Source of the DNA: Tamarix chinensis
Lineage: Eukaryota; Streptophyta; Magnoliopsida; Caryophyllales; Tamaricaceae
Direction of reading: 5' to 3'
DNA length: 64,000 nt
NCBI GenBank assembly: GCA_030549775.1
Contig: CM060177.1
Coordinates: 45,286,244-45,350,243, forward strand
Part shown: positions 50,801 through 61,970 of the stretch, in pieces
How positions within the stretch are numbered: position 1 is the first letter of the stretch
Layout: the number at the start of each line of letters is the position of its first letter
Made by a program: the position numbers and the translations under genes
Notes under the pieces: model-generated
The model's database searches: none
Told to the model about the DNA's origin: nothing
The model's input: only the letters and a program-made list of their open reading frames with translations

Positions 50801-53800
50801 ATTGCAGAGAAGGAAACACCGTTTATCTATTTTTATGCTTTATTTTCATAAATAGGACAATCAAATCTCACATTGAGAAGGAAAGGGAGTGGGAAAAATT
50901 TCATGGAAAGACTAATAGACATAAGTTTGAGTGGAAAAGGAAAGATCTATTTTTGCTGCACATAGTTCTCGAAAGACTAAATAATTTTGGTGCCTCACTT
51001 CACCTTGGTGTGTCTTAGGCCTTTTCAAACATTGACATGAAACTGAATTGGGTTGTGTATGATCCCTAAATGGGTTGTGTATGATCCCTAAATGCTTGTA
51101 TTCTAGGTTCATAAGAATTTGGTAGCAGAGATATATAATAACCATCACCACTGAACTGTCTATTCATCATACCTTCTTGTTTATGTCAAAATCTTACACT
51201 GTTTGCTTTTTGGACATCCTTTCTATAATAACTACTTGTCAAATTATTTGCAAAGTTCAGAAAATTTTCCAGTCCAAAAAATTTCAAGAAATATTAACAC
51301 AAAAGCCTTCCGATCCTAATATGTTAATTGAACCCCATATTTTCAGTATCAAAACTACATCATTCCTTTGCTGTGTTGCTACCAAGCCACAAACTGAAGA
51401 TGCTTATGAAGCGAACAGCTTGGTGGTTGACCTGTAGTAAAATGTCCATGAACACTTGTCATTGTTTTATGATCTGAACTGCAACTAATCAATCTTTTTA
51501 TGTGATTTTATAGTACCCCTGAAGAGATGGGAGGTGTTACCTTTTTCCCTCAAGTTAATCTTGGTCATGTAACCATTTTTTGGCATTTGATTCTTGGTAC
51601 GAGCGTACACATAGTACAAAACTAGTTTGATGCAGAGTCAAGGTAGTTATTTGTTGTGCATACTTCAGCTTACTATTTTAGGGGATGTTTGGTTAGCGAG
51701 TACTAAGTAGAAGTCCCAGGCATCGAAAAAGTTACTTGGCATCTTCACCCAATGGACTCCCACGAGGATGACATTGCCTATACTGCCTAAATGCAAATCT
51801 GTTTTCAGCTTGACCACTAAAGAAGAAATTGCTCATGTATTGTACACCACAAACTCATTGCATTTCTTGGTTGTTGAGGTGTGATCTTCAGTGGCCTCTT
51901 TCCTCTTTCTTCTAAGGATGGGGAGAAAGAGAAAGGGGCAAGGAGAGAGAAAGCTGATTCTGGAAGGATTAAGATAGTACAGGAAGGATGTGAGTTGTAG
52001 GACATTGCAAGTGCATTCACTTCGTCTGTCTTGAATTTATTTTCTTCTCTTGCCTGTCAAATATGTATGGGGCCCTAAGCACCAAATGCATTAATCTAGA
52101 GCATTCGCTGTGGGAGAAAAACTTTCAGTATCTAATCAAGCAGCGCATACAGATGCAGCACGAAGCCAAGATTTTATTTCCATGGGATCGCTAATATAAT
52201 GGGGGTGTTCACGGGCGGATATTTGGTAAAAAGTTTAGGATATTTAAAAGATCAGATATTGGAAAAAAGCTTTGGATATATGAAATTTTGGATTTGATAA
52301 CAAAGAATCGTTTGGATATCCGAAACTTTTGAGCACGCTACAATGAAAAATATTAGATAAAAAATTAATCGATAAAATTTTTTTTTTATCAAATTTGAAT
52401 TAATATAATCTAATGATTTGATTCAAGTCTTAAATTACATTATATTCGATTGATAATTCCAAATTTTGGATTATATTTAAATATTTGATAATAATAATAA
52501 TAATTAAAACGTATAAAATTTACTTACAATAAACGCTCTCATTTCAAATTATACACGTACACACATAATTATATACAATAAAATGTTACGAAAAATAAAC
52601 AGTATTTAGAGTATATATTTATATAATTCATCGGATCAAATATTATTTATATTTGTCTTATCAAATATTTGATTTATTTGATCTTTTATTAATTGGATCT
52701 ATTATTTGATTTAAAAAAAAAATTGGATTGGTTATTTAATTTCTCAGATCGAATCGATTCTTATTGGATATTAGATATTGGATAACATGAACAACCCTAA
52801 TATGTAATATGATATATAAATAAAAAATACTATAGAATAATATATTTTTACATGATATATATTATAGTAATATAAGAAAAAAAAATATATTTATATTTTT
52901 AATTTTTTTTATCTTTATAAAATCACATTTTATTTGAAAATATAACTAAGATACATTAATATAAAATAAATATTTATTTAACTAAGTTAATTATCCAAAT
53001 CTATACAAACTTTATAATCAAGCCAACACTTTTTTGCAACTATAACAACAAATTTAGTTTTGGTGTAAACAAAGTTGTTAGAATCGGAATTCTATCTAGT
53101 ATCGATTTGGAGGCTCAGGATCAGATCGTAGGATTGTAAGATCCTATAAAAAATGAAAAAATATGGAACTTGTGTACTTAGTATAAAGATTGCCTTCCTA
53201 ATCTCTCATATAGTTACTAATTGAGTTCTAGCAACTTACAAGCAACATAAATTATAGAAGTTATTTTACATATGAGGAACTATATTATGTCAATAACATT
53301 AGAAATAATTTTGTGAAATTAAATGTGAAAATTATAATGAGATTATGGGTAGAGTTAACATACAACTCATTTTGTTCAAAATATACAATATTATTAGCCT
53401 TATAAAAAAACATACAAAGAATAAATAAAGCGGAGGATAATGAAGGCAATGATGATAAAATACTATTTTCTATCATTTAAGAGAATATTCCTCGAAAAAG
53501 TTTATGTTAGCTTTTAAAATTTTGATGAATCAAGATAAGAAAAGGAAAAAAAAAAGAAGTTTTGGCTATAAGCACACACATTAAGCTACTATATCAACCA
53601 TGTTTACACCATAAATTAAAGTTTGTTTGCATTATGAAGCTAATATGACCATAAAAAAATACTAATTTTAAATTGAATAGAACTTAATAATTAATAATAC
53701 TATAAACTTCAATATATTTATTTTACTATTTATATGAAGATTATATTCTTTTGTTAACCTTTTACATCAACAATCAACTTCATTATTTTGATGATAATTA

Positions 53801-56800
53801 ATTTATACTCTATTTGTGTTAACTCATTTTCAAGACTTGTAAAATAATACAGGGTCAACGTTGAAATATTTTAGAAACATAGTTGGAATTTATGGAAAAT
53901 AGATTTGGAAATAAATTGATAAAATTATAGTTATTGTGTAGAATTGTAGGATCGTAAGATTCTATATTATTAGATTACTATAAGATTTTACCTACGATTG
54001 TGGATTATTTTGTAATTTTTAGATCGTAGGATCAAATTGGGATTTTAATAATTATGGGTGTAAATTGAAAAAAAAAAAATTGCGTAACATGACACATTTT
54101 TTGCTAGCTAATATGACTACTTTTCTAGTCGTGAGTATTTGTCTTTGTGGAAATAACTAAACAGTTATATAAAGTAAAAAATTTAAAAATGAAATGAAGT
54201 ATATAATAGCCAAAAATACTTTTACAACTACTAAAGGCTTGTGTGGAGCCATTTATCAAGAGTAATTATCTAAGATAACTATTTACTTAGAAAAAAAATT
54301 AGTCTCCTTGTAGTTATTTATCAAAAAGTAGTTATCTAAGATAATTATCTATTTTGGAAATTTTTTAGGTTAAAAAATTTCCAAAATAGGTAATTTTTTT
54401 AAATAATTACTGGTGGTGTGTCGTTACCACAATCAAATTGGACCTATTCCTAACCCAAATGATAATTAAAAATATAGCACAGGGTAAGAAAGGATCGTTC
54501 CTACGAGGATGATGTGATTCTAAACTTTAAAATATTAAGTAAAAGAATTAAATTATTTAATTACTTAGAATAAATAAATAACAAATAAAAATTAAAATAA
54601 GAAAATAAAATTGTTATCTACAAATATTAGCAAGGATTTGGGGGTGGGGTTGATATGAGGAAAAAATAGAATAAAACAAATAACTAAATGAATAACCAAA
54701 CTACTCTATAAGATAAAAAATTAAAATCAAAATTAAAAATATAAAATTAAATTAATTAATAGCTAAACTAATATATACATATCCTACCCTTCTACACTCC
54801 AACATCTATATCAAATTCGTATAGCCAATTTTTATATTAGATGTTGGATATATAAATAATCAATTTTGATGGGCTAACCGTAAATAATTAACATGTTAAC
54901 TCTCCCAATTTTTATCTTTGTATAATTAGGATAAGTCCCGCGTTTTTTCCTAATACTAATTAACCTCTCTAAATTAATTTTTGCCGTTCAATTAATCTAG
55001 AAATAAATTAATCACATTATGTTCTAAGAAAACTCATTAGCCTGAGCCAAATTAAAAACCCCTCATTTTTAATACAACTAGAATAAATCATATTTTAATT
55101 TAATTCAGTTACTTGCGAAAACCTGGGATTAAATTAATTGCTACTTGTTCAGATTAATTACCAACCCGCTAGAATTAACCGAATAGTTATAACATTCAAT
55201 TCTAAATATAAAATTGATCGGGTTTCATTTAAAGGATACAAATTTAAATATTAGTGACAAATATAATTTATATATCAACACATAATAATTCATAATCCAT
55301 AATGTTTAGGTGCAATAAAAATCAACACTTAATAAAATATGGCTAGTAAAAAAATAATATAGATCACATGTGTAAGTAGGAATATGTAAAAATTGAGTAG
55401 AGGATTATATAAAAGAAGGAAATTAAGAATAAATATAAGAACTTTCTGATTGAAGTGCCCTTGCGAAGATTTCTTCTGCCGGTCAGTTACTTCCTACAGT
55501 GTTACGAACCCGCTCGTTTACCATGACTATTCTCTCTATTTATATGAATCCTAAACTTTAATTTATTAGGTTTTAATTTACATGTGAGGTGGAGTAGGAA
55601 GGAGAAAGAAAACTATCGGTTCTTGATTCCTTTGGCAGAGACTTTGGTCTCTAATTTTTTTTTTCCGGCTGGCGGCACTTATGCTCTTCGTCTCTTCTCT
55701 CCTCTCTGGCCTTCATATGATATGTATATATAGGGCTGATAGTGCACCTTAGGAATCATCCAATTTTTTAGACTTAGTCAACAAATTCTCCCTTCTTTTT
55801 ATCTTTCTTTTCTTTTGTTTGTTACTAACTTTTTGCTGACCTGTACCATGTGTGTACTTGCAATCCAAGAGTGGAAATAATTAAATGGAAATCTTCTAAA
55901 CATATCTATATTATAGCTGTAACTTTGATTGAAATTTAAGCCATGATATAATCCAATTTAGGAAAAATTGGTAGAAATAAAGTTGTAGATATCGATTTTA
56001 TCTTTCCAGCAATTTAAATCACCTAAATTTGTATTCATACGAAAAAGTAATGGTCAAAATACGATAAGCTGTCAAAAATACTCGAATTATTGTTTTGTTC
56101 GAAATTAATGAAATACTTGAGATTATTATAATTTAAGCAAATAATTACATATAATATAAATAACCTCAATTATTAATTAAATAAAGGACCATAATCTTAA
56201 ATTAAGAGGGAATAAAATAGATAAAAATATGTATTGATCTCCAATCAAGATAATCGAATCTCCATTTGTATCTATTAATACAGGTAAATGAATAATAAAA
56301 CCAACTACTATTTTTGCTATCCTTTGTATCCATTAATACAGCTAAATAAATATTAAAATCAATTGCCATATTTTGTACCTTTCATAACTGTGTCCATTGA
56401 TCCAACTAAACAAATAATACAATCAACTACTATTTTTTTGCTATTTATTAGGTGCCTACTATATTCTCCATCTTTAAACTATTAAAGTTTTATTTTTTTG
56501 TCAACTAATAAGTAATAACTAGTTAATATTTATTAAATAATAATTAAGCACAAAATGATAATATATTAAAATTGCATAAAATAGAAAACTATATTCTAAT
56601 TAATCTAACATCACACAAGCTAAAAAACAAAACTGAAACACAAAATCAACCAAAAATGAGTAATTAGATTAATTAACAAAAATGGAAACAGCAATTTTAA
56701 CTCCAAAATGTAATTGGTTCGTCTTTATAATACTTTAGAACCAATGAGTTATAAATTTACCGTATTAAGAAGCAAACAAATAAATGAATAGTAGAAGTAA

Positions 56801-58003
56801 ATGAGTTGTGGTGGACTTATAGTCTAGTACTGTTGGAATAAAGGATACGAATGATAGGCAAATGGAGAGGCAGTGGAACCCCTGTACTATGCTCAATGAA
56901 TGAAGAAAAAGTAGTTAGGAGAATTCGACCCTATGACCCATAAAACCCAAAGAATTAACCACACCACTGAACCGTTGCTGTTATGAGTTCGTCATTGCAA
57001 TGCTCATTATACTTAATGTAAATGACATGGGTCCCTATGACCCCATGTTTTCTTAACTGGCTTCATCCCCTATGCGCTTGTGCTGACACATTTTCTTATT
57101 CTGGTTCAAAACGAGGGAAACAAGTATAGCATATAGATCCAGTTTTTAGGCATTTCATAGACTTAACGCATGATGCAGCTTCTTTCCATGCAGACTATGG
57201 CTGAAGCATTCATGACTCCCAATTTGTGAGAGAGTGACTTAATGTATATCGATTGCTGGAATTGGGCTTTGATTTGGGCCCATGTTGTTTATGTTTTTCG
57301 TAAGTAGCATTACCACATATTTATGGCATCTGTGGAACTGCTGAGTGTTGTGTATTTCTTGTATAATGAACATATTCGCTTCATGACTTATGTCATGGCT
57401 GACTTGGTCAAAGTTGGATTACAAGCATATGGAACTAACAGTTACATTCTGTGTATGAATAATGTGCGTTGATCTTTCCTTTTCAAATCCCCTCTCTATA
57501 CAACTGTAGGACGAATGAAGATGTAATTTATTGGTTTTCCTGATAAGCTATAAGATAGGATGTTATTCTTCCGTTTCTTATAAATTTTTCATTATATATA
57601 TAAAATGAAAAAAATTATATATATGTCATTGAGCCGTACTCTTTTCAAATCCCCTCTCTATACAACTGTAGGACGAATGAAGATGTAATTTATTGGTTTT
57701 CCTGATAAGCTATAAGATAGGATGTTATTCTTCCGTTTCTTATAAATTTTTCATTATATATATAAAATGAAAAAAATTATATATATGTCATTGAGCCGTA
57801 CTCTTGAGCAGGAATCGTAGCCTAGATGACTACTTACATGCGTCTTCTTGCCTATTTGCAGATGGTGCTCAGAAGATTGATTCCGCCAGAGTTGAAAATG
57901 CGGAGGTTGGTTATCTGGTTACTTTATTATGAAAGCTGAAAATGTTGCCTATGTTTTTTCACGTCCATTCCATTCATTGTTTACTTTCCCTTTTTTGCAG
58001 TAA
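44822..58003 (+). CDS. 14-3-3 protein, epsilon group (GRF/GF14-like)
   Basis: Phosphoserine/threonine-binding adaptor, cytosolic/nuclear dimer that regulates client proteins. Seven exons with GT-AG introns and matching phases: 44822-44894, 45001-45307, 45411-45498, 49821-49933, 50024-50163, 57862-57905, 58001-58003; 255 residues, normal for the family. Signature [11 protein letters not shown] spans residues 45-55. The phosphate-binding set is present (K53, R60, R133, Y134) and N180. The second signature ([18 protein letters not shown]) is in exon 5. The N-terminus ([20 protein letters not shown]) and number of introns fit the epsilon group. Cys174 replaces the conserved Arg in HPIRLGLALN, the change expected from a CGC to TGC transition. 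Introns 3 and 5 are 4,322 and 7,698 bp, filled with transposons. If intron 6 is retained, translation ends nine residues later at TGA 57930. All joints look functional. Confidence 0.95.
45987..46001. repeat. Short (CT)n tract in 14-3-3 intron 3
   Basis: A run of CT dinucleotides (about 45980-46000) in intron 3. A second simple tract (poly-G then ggga repeats) lies at 46217-46240. Confidence 0.85.
46230..46600 (-). pseudogene. Gypsy pol C-terminus and 3' LTR remnant in intron 3
   Basis: On the minus strand near 46585-46500 the translation reads [10 protein letters not shown], a stop, then [21 protein letters not shown] is the hallmark near the end of integrase in plant Gypsy polyproteins. The non-coding block at about 46240-46490 (ggatattaggg-gcttagcctctactctctttcc..., ...tgtattttattacaccaattcc) is matched in the same orientation at about 49297-49480. 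The two are probably remnants of the element's two LTRs or LTR-adjacent repeats. Heavily decayed. Confidence 0.65.
47300..48545. mobile_element. Possible TIR element nested in intron 3
   Basis: The left end (ccgttaaatagcggccgcta, about 47297-47316) and the right end (gcggaaccgctatttaattg, about 48527-48546) are inverted relatives sharing ttaaatagcgg. A second gcggccgct lies at 48509, just inside the right end. The interior is AT-rich with no transposase. Together this suggests a non-autonomous DNA transposon of about 1.25 kb. A target duplication was not found, so the boundaries are tentative. Confidence 0.45.
48890..49300 (-). pseudogene. Gypsy gag fragment with zinc knuckle in intron 3
   Basis: Minus-strand translation contains [12 protein letters not shown] (about 49265-49230), a proline-rich linker, then [20 protein letters not shown] and KPSHKC (49105-49020). 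This is the RxLSxxEMQxRRxKGLCYxCDExxxxGHKC region of plant Gypsy gag, with a Cys-Cys-His-Cys knuckle. Frame breaks occur around 49110-49130. With the integrase end at 46500-46590 on the same strand, it marks a reverse-inserted Gypsy element whose middle has been deleted or replaced. Confidence 0.75.
49297..49480 (-). repeat. Direct repeat of 46240-46490 (Gypsy LTR-like)
   Basis: Shares in order ggatattaggg-gcttggctcgtactctcttttc, then a block like gtaatgggaaatgttatgtg, then tgtactttattccaccaact with the copy at 46240-46490. It flanks the gag fragment on its upstream side (minus orientation), as a 5' LTR or LTR-proximal sequence would. Confidence 0.6.
50500..50660. repeat. Degenerate aggcg-rich repeat in intron 5
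   Basis: Repeated aaggcg/taggcg/aaggcgt motifs (taggcgagatgatg, aaggcgtagctaaggcgaac, aaggctctaaggtgtgcgcctt) after a T-rich tract. This type of aggcg-rich, partly self-complementary repeat is common in plant introns. Class not determined. Confidence 0.5.
50661..52198. other. Intron 5 sequence without recognised features
   Basis: No coding region supported. A 22-bp direct duplication (tgggttgtgtatgatcccta, twice) lies at about 51048-51092. Several frames of 60-90 codons on either strand lack any known motif. Confidence 0.5.
52200..52797. mobile_element. hAT-like MITE in intron 5 (tentative)
   Basis: Left end gggggtgttcacgggcgg and right end ggataacatgaacaacccta form imperfect terminal inverted repeats (ggg-tgttca / tgaacaaccc), the same TIR type as the clear MITE at 60162-60490. 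The interior is AT-rich with repeated ggatat/gatattgg motifs and no transposase. An exact 8-bp target duplication is not evident. Confidence 0.5.
53075..54057. mobile_element. Possible TIR element in intron 5
   Basis: Left part (gttgttagaatcggaattct, then cagatcgtaggattgtaaga) and right part (aggatcgtaagattcta, then gatcgtaggatcaaattggg and attttaataatta) are inverted relatives, giving TIR-like ends of roughly 20 bp and subterminal aggatcgta repeats. AT-rich interior without coding potential. Boundaries approximate; target duplication not found. Confidence 0.4.
54349..54389. repeat. Perfect 19-bp inverted repeat with 3-base loop
   Basis: Arm 54349-54367 (ctattttggaaatttttta) and arm 54371-54389 are exact reverse complements around a ggt loop. 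The transcript of intron 5 would form a long hairpin here. Flanking sequence (gataattat / gtaattttt) extends the pairing weakly. Confidence 0.95.
54400..56250. repeat. LTR-like insertion in intron 5
   Basis: Starts near tggtggtgtgtcgttaccac, with the phrase ggatcgttcctacgaggatga (54490) typical of a plant LTR-retrotransposon repeat class. It contains an internal leader-like, CT-rich block (55670-55720, ttcgtctcttctctcctctc) followed by tatatatagggctg. No coding region and no firmly identified partner end. Called from style and from its contrast with the surrounding intron. Confidence 0.35.
56250..56460. repeat. About 70-80-bp tandem repeat, 3 copies
   Basis: Units contain tttgtatctattaatacagg, then taaataataaaaccaactac, then tatttttgctat. 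The three copies (near 56265, 56325 and 56390) diverge by some substitutions. Confidence 0.75.
56461..57478. other. Intron 5 sequence without recognised features
   Basis: AT-rich to 56800, then less AT-rich sequence that may be ancestral intron. No gene or repeat class assigned. Confidence 0.4.
57479..57802. repeat. Perfect 162-bp tandem duplication near exon 6
   Basis: Copies 57479-57640 and 57641-57802 read identically base for base, from cttttcaaatcccctctcta to gagccgtact. The second copy ends 59 bp before the 14-3-3 exon 6 start (57862), so it lies in the branch-point-proximal part of intron 5. Identity means either very recent duplication or an assembly artefact. Confidence 0.97.
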
Positions 58004-58680
58004 TCTTGAACATGCGAGGACGTTTAAACTATGAGCTGGGGAAGTGAGGTGACATTGGTTCCTTGTTGGTTTCTTAATTTAGAGGAAATGCCGGTTGTAT
58101 TGTGTCTGTTATAAGCGTGATTTGTCTGATGATTGGCTGATATTTGTCCCCTGGCATCATCACTGACTGAATTTTAGAGCAATGTTTCTTACGTCTTGTC
58201 GTGTTCTAGTGAAGAAATGAGGCCAGGTTTGAATGCAACCATCCAATGTATTGATAATTCAGGTTTTCTGATTCCTGGCCTTTTGCTTTTCCATTCATGT
58301 TGGAAATTAACTGGTGGAGTCTATGATATGGTTGGAAGATACCATTATGACCTCGATTAACTTTGACGAGCTGCATATCTGGAAGCGTCTGGCTTGTTAA
58401 ATCGATAACAATGACATGAATTTTGGCTGATTGAATATTCTGTCGGATGGGGCATGTTTGGTTATGCCTTGGGTTCTTGGATCATAAAGCGACGGATTGA
58501 ACTCGAGAAGTTTGTGGCCAAAAAGATGGCAGCATAATGATCATATGCATGTTGGTTTTGTCTGGGTTTGTACCTTTGGTGTAATCGTATCATGATTGTG
58601 TTGGTTTTGGACAATATTTGACATATTTTGACGTCAAAGATTGATCTGTCACCTTTTCTAGTAATATAATTGGACAGGAG
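58004..58680 (+). other. 14-3-3 3' untranslated region and flank
   Basis: Downstream of the stop codon at 58001-58003. Base composition is less AT-rich than the flanking repeats, as expected for transcribed single-copy DNA. A polyadenylation site cannot be placed reliably; sequence becomes anonymous by about 58700. Confidence 0.45.
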
Positions 58681-60153
58681 CCATTAATCTTGGTATATTG
58701 AAATCTCTGGACACGAGCGCGAGCTTATATAAGGTAGGTTTGGGAAAGTGTTTTATTTCTCAACTGCTTCTATTTTTTATCTTTTAAAAAAAAATATATA
58801 TATTATGTTAGAAATTTAGATAAAATTTAATAAATTTATAATTTAAATGAGTAAAATAGTCTAATTGGAATAGCCGATAGTTATAGTTTCTCCGAACATG
58901 AAGGCTTTAAAAAATAGAGAATGAACGGTATGAGTAAGTGACGTAAAGTGGTTTTAAAAAAGGTTAATGAACGGGACCGAGTAAGTGATATAATGTGTGG
59001 TTAAAATAGAGGGAGAGAGATTATGATTACTTCTTGGTACTTTCCTTCTACAAGATTTCTGTTATATTTTTCCTTTACCCCTTAAATTATTCAGAGACTC
59101 GAGTAGAGGCTGGCACACACAATCCTATCCTATTCGAGGTCGTCGAACCTGATCGACTCTACTCCTTTCCCTGCCCTCAGGCCTGGCCCGCCCCGCCCTA
59201 GCTGTCTAGTAAACCCCACTACCCCCTCCTCATCTAGTCCATGAACACAGCAATATATATTTGATAATAATGTAAAATTTTGATATAATAGAAAGTAACG
59301 TTAAATTTTGATTATAATATATACTTGTGTTGATAATATTTGACCAATCACAAAGTAACTTTTAAGTCGTTGGTGCCTGAACTATTTTACACTGATTATG
59401 TAGGAAACACGCATAGATTTTTACGGCCTTCTAATAGTCATTCATGCCTGAACTGTACAGAAATTCTTTAAGGGCAGCAGAATTGTTTTTTTTTTTAATG
59501 CTCGAGTGCTTTCTTATTTGTATCCTACCAAACGATGGTCTCCTACCAAAAATGTCCATCTAATGCTCGTGTGATGAATGGCGTTTCACAGAGCGGAACA
59601 ATATAAAGCTACTATTATTAGCTATAATGCGTGTTCGCCTTCTTTGAAAGCTTTGGAGCGAACATCACCAATACAAATTACCTTGGATTAACATTCGAAT
59701 TAGAATCAATCAGAAAATGACTTGCTGATCGTTTGGGACTAATTAAAATAAATAGTTTTTTTCTTTTTTCTTTTGTTTGTCGTGTGTGTGTGTGTATAAT
59801 TTTAGTCAAAAAAATTATGTACAAGGCTGTGATTTCCAATAATTATCAATTTTTTACTTAGTCATAAATGGGCTTCTAAATCAATGCCCGTTCGGATTAG
59901 ATCTATTTGTTTTGATTTTACCTGTAACTAGACGCCCTTTTAGCAGTTAGGTTTTGAATTGTTTCCGCATCATCTTACACTCAAATATTTTCTATCTGTA
60001 CGTAAGAGAGTTGATCTTTGATGCAATAAGTAAAATACAGGCTCTTGCTTCCATGAGTGCTGCCTGTACTCTAGCTGACTGATCTTACATGCGGAACATT
60101 TAGAGTCTCAAATGTCTATCGACTTGGCACAATTTGTTTGAGTGGCCTCGTGA
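58681..60153. other. Gene-free flank
   Basis: No coding region supported. Contains imperfect repeats of gagtaagtga (58932 and 58978), a GC-rich patch (59165-59220, ggcctggcccgccccgccct) and a (GT)n tract near 59782. Confidence 0.45.
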
Positions 60154-60161
60154 CTTAGAGC

Positions 60162-60490
60162 TAGGGCTGTTGACGAGTCGAGCAGAGCCGAGCCGGGGTA
60201 GGTTTGAGCTTGGCTTGTTTATAAACGAGCCGAGCTTTTAACGAGTCGAGCCGAACTTTTAACGAGCCGACTCTCGAGCTTTGGTGGTAAACGAGCAGAG
60301 CTCACGAGCTTTTGCACTGTAAACAAGCTCGAGCCCAAATTTATTAAGCTCAAGCTTGGTTCGTTTAATAATCGAGCCGAGCTCGAGCCTAATTTTTAAG
60401 CTTGTTTAATAAGCGAGTCGAATAGCGTTGAGCCATTAACGAGTCGAGCCCAAAAAGCTAGCAAGCCGGCTTGGTTTGTCAACAACCTTA
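60162..60490. mobile_element. hAT-type MITE with 8-bp target-site duplication
   Basis: 329 bp starting tagggctgttgac and ending gtcaacaacctta; the two termini are inverted repeats matching at 11 of 13 positions. Exact 8-bp target duplications CTTAGAGC flank it at 60154-60161 and 60491-60498. The interior is built from repeated cgagccgag/gagctcgagc/aacgag motifs, many self-complementary. TA at the ends and 8-bp duplications fit the hAT superfamily. No coding capacity, so it would be mobilised in trans. Confidence 0.93.
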
Positions 60491-60498
60491 CTTAGAGC

Positions 60499-60800
60499 GT
60501 GTTTTGTTTAACTTTTGATAAGTAATTTTTTATAAAAATAATTATAAAAAGTAATTTTAGATTGAAATAAGTGTTAGATTTTACTTCTAAAAAGTTATTA
60601 TAAAAAAAGTAATTAGTAAAAATTATTTTTTAAAAGTAATAAATCAAAAGTAGATTTTACCTACTTTCTAAAATAACTTTTACAAAAGTACGGTACGATC
60701 ATCTGTTAAATATTCTTTTGTCATAACCTTACCCCACCCCCCGTTGTCTCTTTCAACCTCTATCTCGTGCGTTTAAAAAATTTTTGAGCTCGACCTTCTC
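60499..60800. other. AT-rich spacer with partly self-complementary sequence
   Basis: Repeated aaaagtaatt/aattactttt-like motifs at 60515-60690 make this stretch partly palindromic, as in small AT-rich MITEs, but no ends were defined. Confidence 0.35.
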
Positions 60801-61956
60801 TGTAACACCTTTAAATTTTAGAATTTAAAATTTTCATTTTAAAGAGTTAATAAAGTAAGCCAAAATACAAAACGTAGAGAGCATATGAGTAGGGTCAATG
60901 TGATCTATTTTTTCTATATATATATATGTATTCCCGTTCCATCGGGGAGAATAGTGGCTCAAGAGCGTTTTTTCTCGAGAAGATGTTTTTAATTTCCGTT
61001 CTACCAGAAAGAATAGTGGCTCGGGAGCGTTTTGTCCTGAGAAGGTGCTTTAGTCCGTTCCACCGGATTAATAATAGTGGGTTCGCTACTCATCATGAAA
61101 TGAAAATGTATCATTATAACTTATGGAAAAGATACTAATGATTTAAAGTGGAAGAATACGTGAGTCAGAACCAATGTGATCTATTTTTCTATATATATAT
61201 ATATATATATATATTCCATTCCACCGGGAAGAATAGTAGCTCAGGAGCGTTTTGCTCCGAGATGATGTTTTTAATCTCTGTTCCAGCGGAAAGAATATTG
61301 GCTCGGGTGTGTTGTCTCCGAGAAGAGTTTCAGACCATTCTACTGGTTTAAGAATAGCAGGGTTCCTGCACTCAACGTATATAAAAGAATGAAAATAGAT
61401 TATACTTAATAAAGGAATCTGGATCATATTATGTCTTATAAGATGTCTCATTTATTTGGTTATTCACTTATTATCTAATTTAAGAGCATGTGCTATTTGT
61501 ATCCCTGTTTCGATAATATTGTTTCCTTACTCAGTACATAGCGTACTGACCATCCGTTTTATGGGTACTGCTCATTTCCATGAGTAGATTTGCCTTATTT
61601 TGCAGGTGATTGATGATTATTAGCTTAATGTACTTGCCTTGGGTGAGTGCTAAATGATTTGGTAAAGGGTATGGTTATCCGGATATCTCTATCTTTCTTG
61701 GACTCTTAGTCCTCTGTTTTCACTATTTATTCCCTTCTCTCTATTTCGTATCTTATATCGCGATGGAACCAAGTGCTTCCTACACCTGATTCCTAGGTAT
61801 AAGGTTACTTTTGCCTTACATCCGACATATATTACGCATATGGAGTGCCTCTTCTATGCTGGATGCGGCGTGACACCCCTAAGTTTTGTGTTTTGGCTTC
61901 TGCTATCAACTCTTTAAAACTAAAATTTTAAGTTCCAAAATTTAGAGGGTGTTACA
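60801..61956 (+). repeat. Complete Gypsy LTR (1,156 bp)
   Basis: Begins tgtaacacctttaaatttta and ends ...aaaatttagagggtgttaca, so TG...CA. A primer binding site follows two bases later. The first and last roughly 50 bases are inverted relatives (tgtaacaccttt...aaaattttca...aaagagtt against aactctttaaaa...aaattttaag...gggtgttaca), longer than the usual few-base LTR inverted repeat. Internal tandem motifs lie at 60890-61380. No 3' partner LTR of the same sequence is found within the window. Confidence 0.8.
60890..61380. repeat. About 276-bp tandem duplication inside the LTR
   Basis: caatgtgatctatttttt...tatatata followed by ccrttccaycggg and gaatagtggctc recurs at 60896 and 61172. Each unit holds smaller repeats of gttcyaccgga.agaatagtggctcggg-type sequence. 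The same motif occurs in inverted orientation at 19780-20190. Confidence 0.8.
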
Positions 61957-61958
61957 GA

Positions 61959-61970
61959 TGGTATCAAAGC
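61959..61970 (+). other. Retrotransposon primer binding site
   Basis: tggtatcaaagc matches the complement of the initiator methionine tRNA 3' end (TGGTATCAGAGC) at 11 of 12 positions and lies two bases after the LTR, the position required for first-strand priming. Confidence 0.85.
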
